In this document: piece after piece, positions 30,439 through 30,927 of the stretch
Layout: each line of letters opens with the position of its first letter
Position numbering within the stretch: the stretch's first letter is position 1
Assembly: GCA_049999725.1 (NCBI GenBank)
Contig: JBNGIS010032155.1
Location: 1-30,927, forward strand
DNA: 30,927 nt
Direction: 5' to 3'
Source of the DNA: Haplomitrium mnioides
Taxonomy: Eukaryota; Marchantiophyta; Haplomitriopsida; Calobryales
The notes under the pieces: model-generated
Told to the model about the DNA's origin: nothing
The model's database searches: none
What the model saw: only the letters and a program-made list of their open reading frames with translations
Position numbers and translations under genes: made by a program

Positions 30439-30657
30439 TGTTGAAATATCGAGCTCTAATAGGCTGTTAGGCTGAGCTGGCAGCCCCCCTTAGTTTAGTT
30501 AGGGTTTGTAATTTATACGGGGCAGATTGGAGTCGCGTGAGTGCACTCCTCCCCTTGTTGTAATTTGTGGCCATCGAGCCCTTGTGAAATACGAGCATTA
30601 TTTTCTCCACCCCTAGATGCAGTTTGTTCGTCCCATCGCAGTGCAAGATTATTGAAA
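30439..30657 (+). repeat. 5' LTR of a third copia-like element
   Basis: It begins TGTTGAAATATC and runs up to a tRNA-iMet-type primer binding site at 30,658. Because the CA terminus nearest the primer site is at 30,644-30,645, the exact 3' end is uncertain by about 12 bp. The matching 3' LTR would lie outside the window. Confidence 0.65.
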
Positions 30658-30669
30658 TGGTATCAGAGC
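30658..30669 (+). promoter_or_regulatory. Primer binding site (tRNA-iMet type)
   Basis: TGGTATCAGAGC is the standard primer site of plant Ty1/copia elements, complementary to the 3' end of initiator tRNA-Met. It is followed by AGGTTC, which is also typical. Confidence 0.9.
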
Positions 30670-30927
30670 AGGTTCAGGAACAAGAAGTGGCGCAACACTG
30701 CGGAGAAAGAGAAGCAAGAAAGGAAAAAGGAGGAAAAAATCAAACCTCCATCGTGCGGTGGCAGATTGTCGAACCGATTGCAGAAAAGAGGCATGCTGAA
30801 AAATTCAGGAGCAGAAATTGCTGCTGTTGAAGAAAAATCAAAGCAGATTTGAAGAGAAATTGAAGCAGATTTGAAGGATCACTCGTAGCAGGTTTGAAGG
30901 AGCAGCAGCAGAAGGACTCGACATTCG
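30670..30927 (+). mobile_element. Leader of third copia-like element, cut by window end
   Basis: Purine-rich sequence with an imperfect repeat, AAGCAGATTTGAAG at 30,841 and 30,863 and a GCAGGTTTGAAGGA variant at 30,887. No gag start is recognisable before the window ends. Confidence 0.55.

Overview
This is AT-rich nuclear DNA from a eukaryote, almost certainly a land plant. It holds Ty1/copia elements of plant type, a tRNA-iMet-type primer binding site, GT-AG introns and TATA boxes. I see no intact host gene, rRNA, tRNA or CRISPR array. Nearly everything is decayed mobile DNA. A large, repeat-rich genome (fern, lycophyte, bryophyte or gymnosperm) is my guess, not something the sequence proves.

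Layout. (1) About 68-6,170 is a degraded plus-strand Ty1/copia element with recognisable integrase, reverse transcriptase (RT) and RNase H. (2) 6,170-8,930 is mostly unrecognised and contains one diverged repeat that has an inverted partner inside the first element. (3) About 8,930-22,344, plus 30,179-30,438, is the most interesting part: a cluster of broken copies of two spliced genes. One encodes a protein resembling the DUF7869 family (RNase-H-like/transposase-like, motifs DGMDQ, LDN...ENKN, GHTHDQIDQ). The other encodes a beta-class DNA methyltransferase-like protein (DIPY motif, then a DLCxGxGT motif, then NCIAVEYD). In the most complete unit the two genes are divergent (methyltransferase on minus 12,371-14,879, DUF7869-like gene on plus 15,335-19,173) and share a 455-bp intergenic region with a TATA box facing each way. 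Further partial copies lie at 9,809-11,181 (DUF7869-like, minus), 11,178-11,670 (methyltransferase, minus) and 21,057-22,344 (methyltransferase, plus).

The noncoding parts of this cluster (four large introns, flanks and the start of the DUF7869-like gene) carry many imperfect copies of a 20-bp palindrome, AGTCCATGCGCGCATGGACT. I did not see it inside either large copia element.

(4) 22,370-30,178 is a complete but decayed minus-strand Ty1/copia element. It has 108-bp LTRs, a near-perfect 5-bp target duplication, a polypurine tract, gag with a zinc knuckle, protease remnant, integrase, RT and RNase H. It landed in the 3' end of the plus-strand methyltransferase copy and separated it from its poly(A) signal; the minus-strand copy supplies the matching empty site. 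Its RT carries an unusual in-frame array of 15 G-P-[FL]-V repeats. (5) From 30,439 another LTR and a tRNA-iMet-type primer binding site begin a third copia-like element that runs off the window.

Order of events suggested by nesting: a two-gene mobile unit (DUF7869-like plus methyltransferase) amplified and rearranged, its copies decayed, and copia elements inserted into it afterwards.
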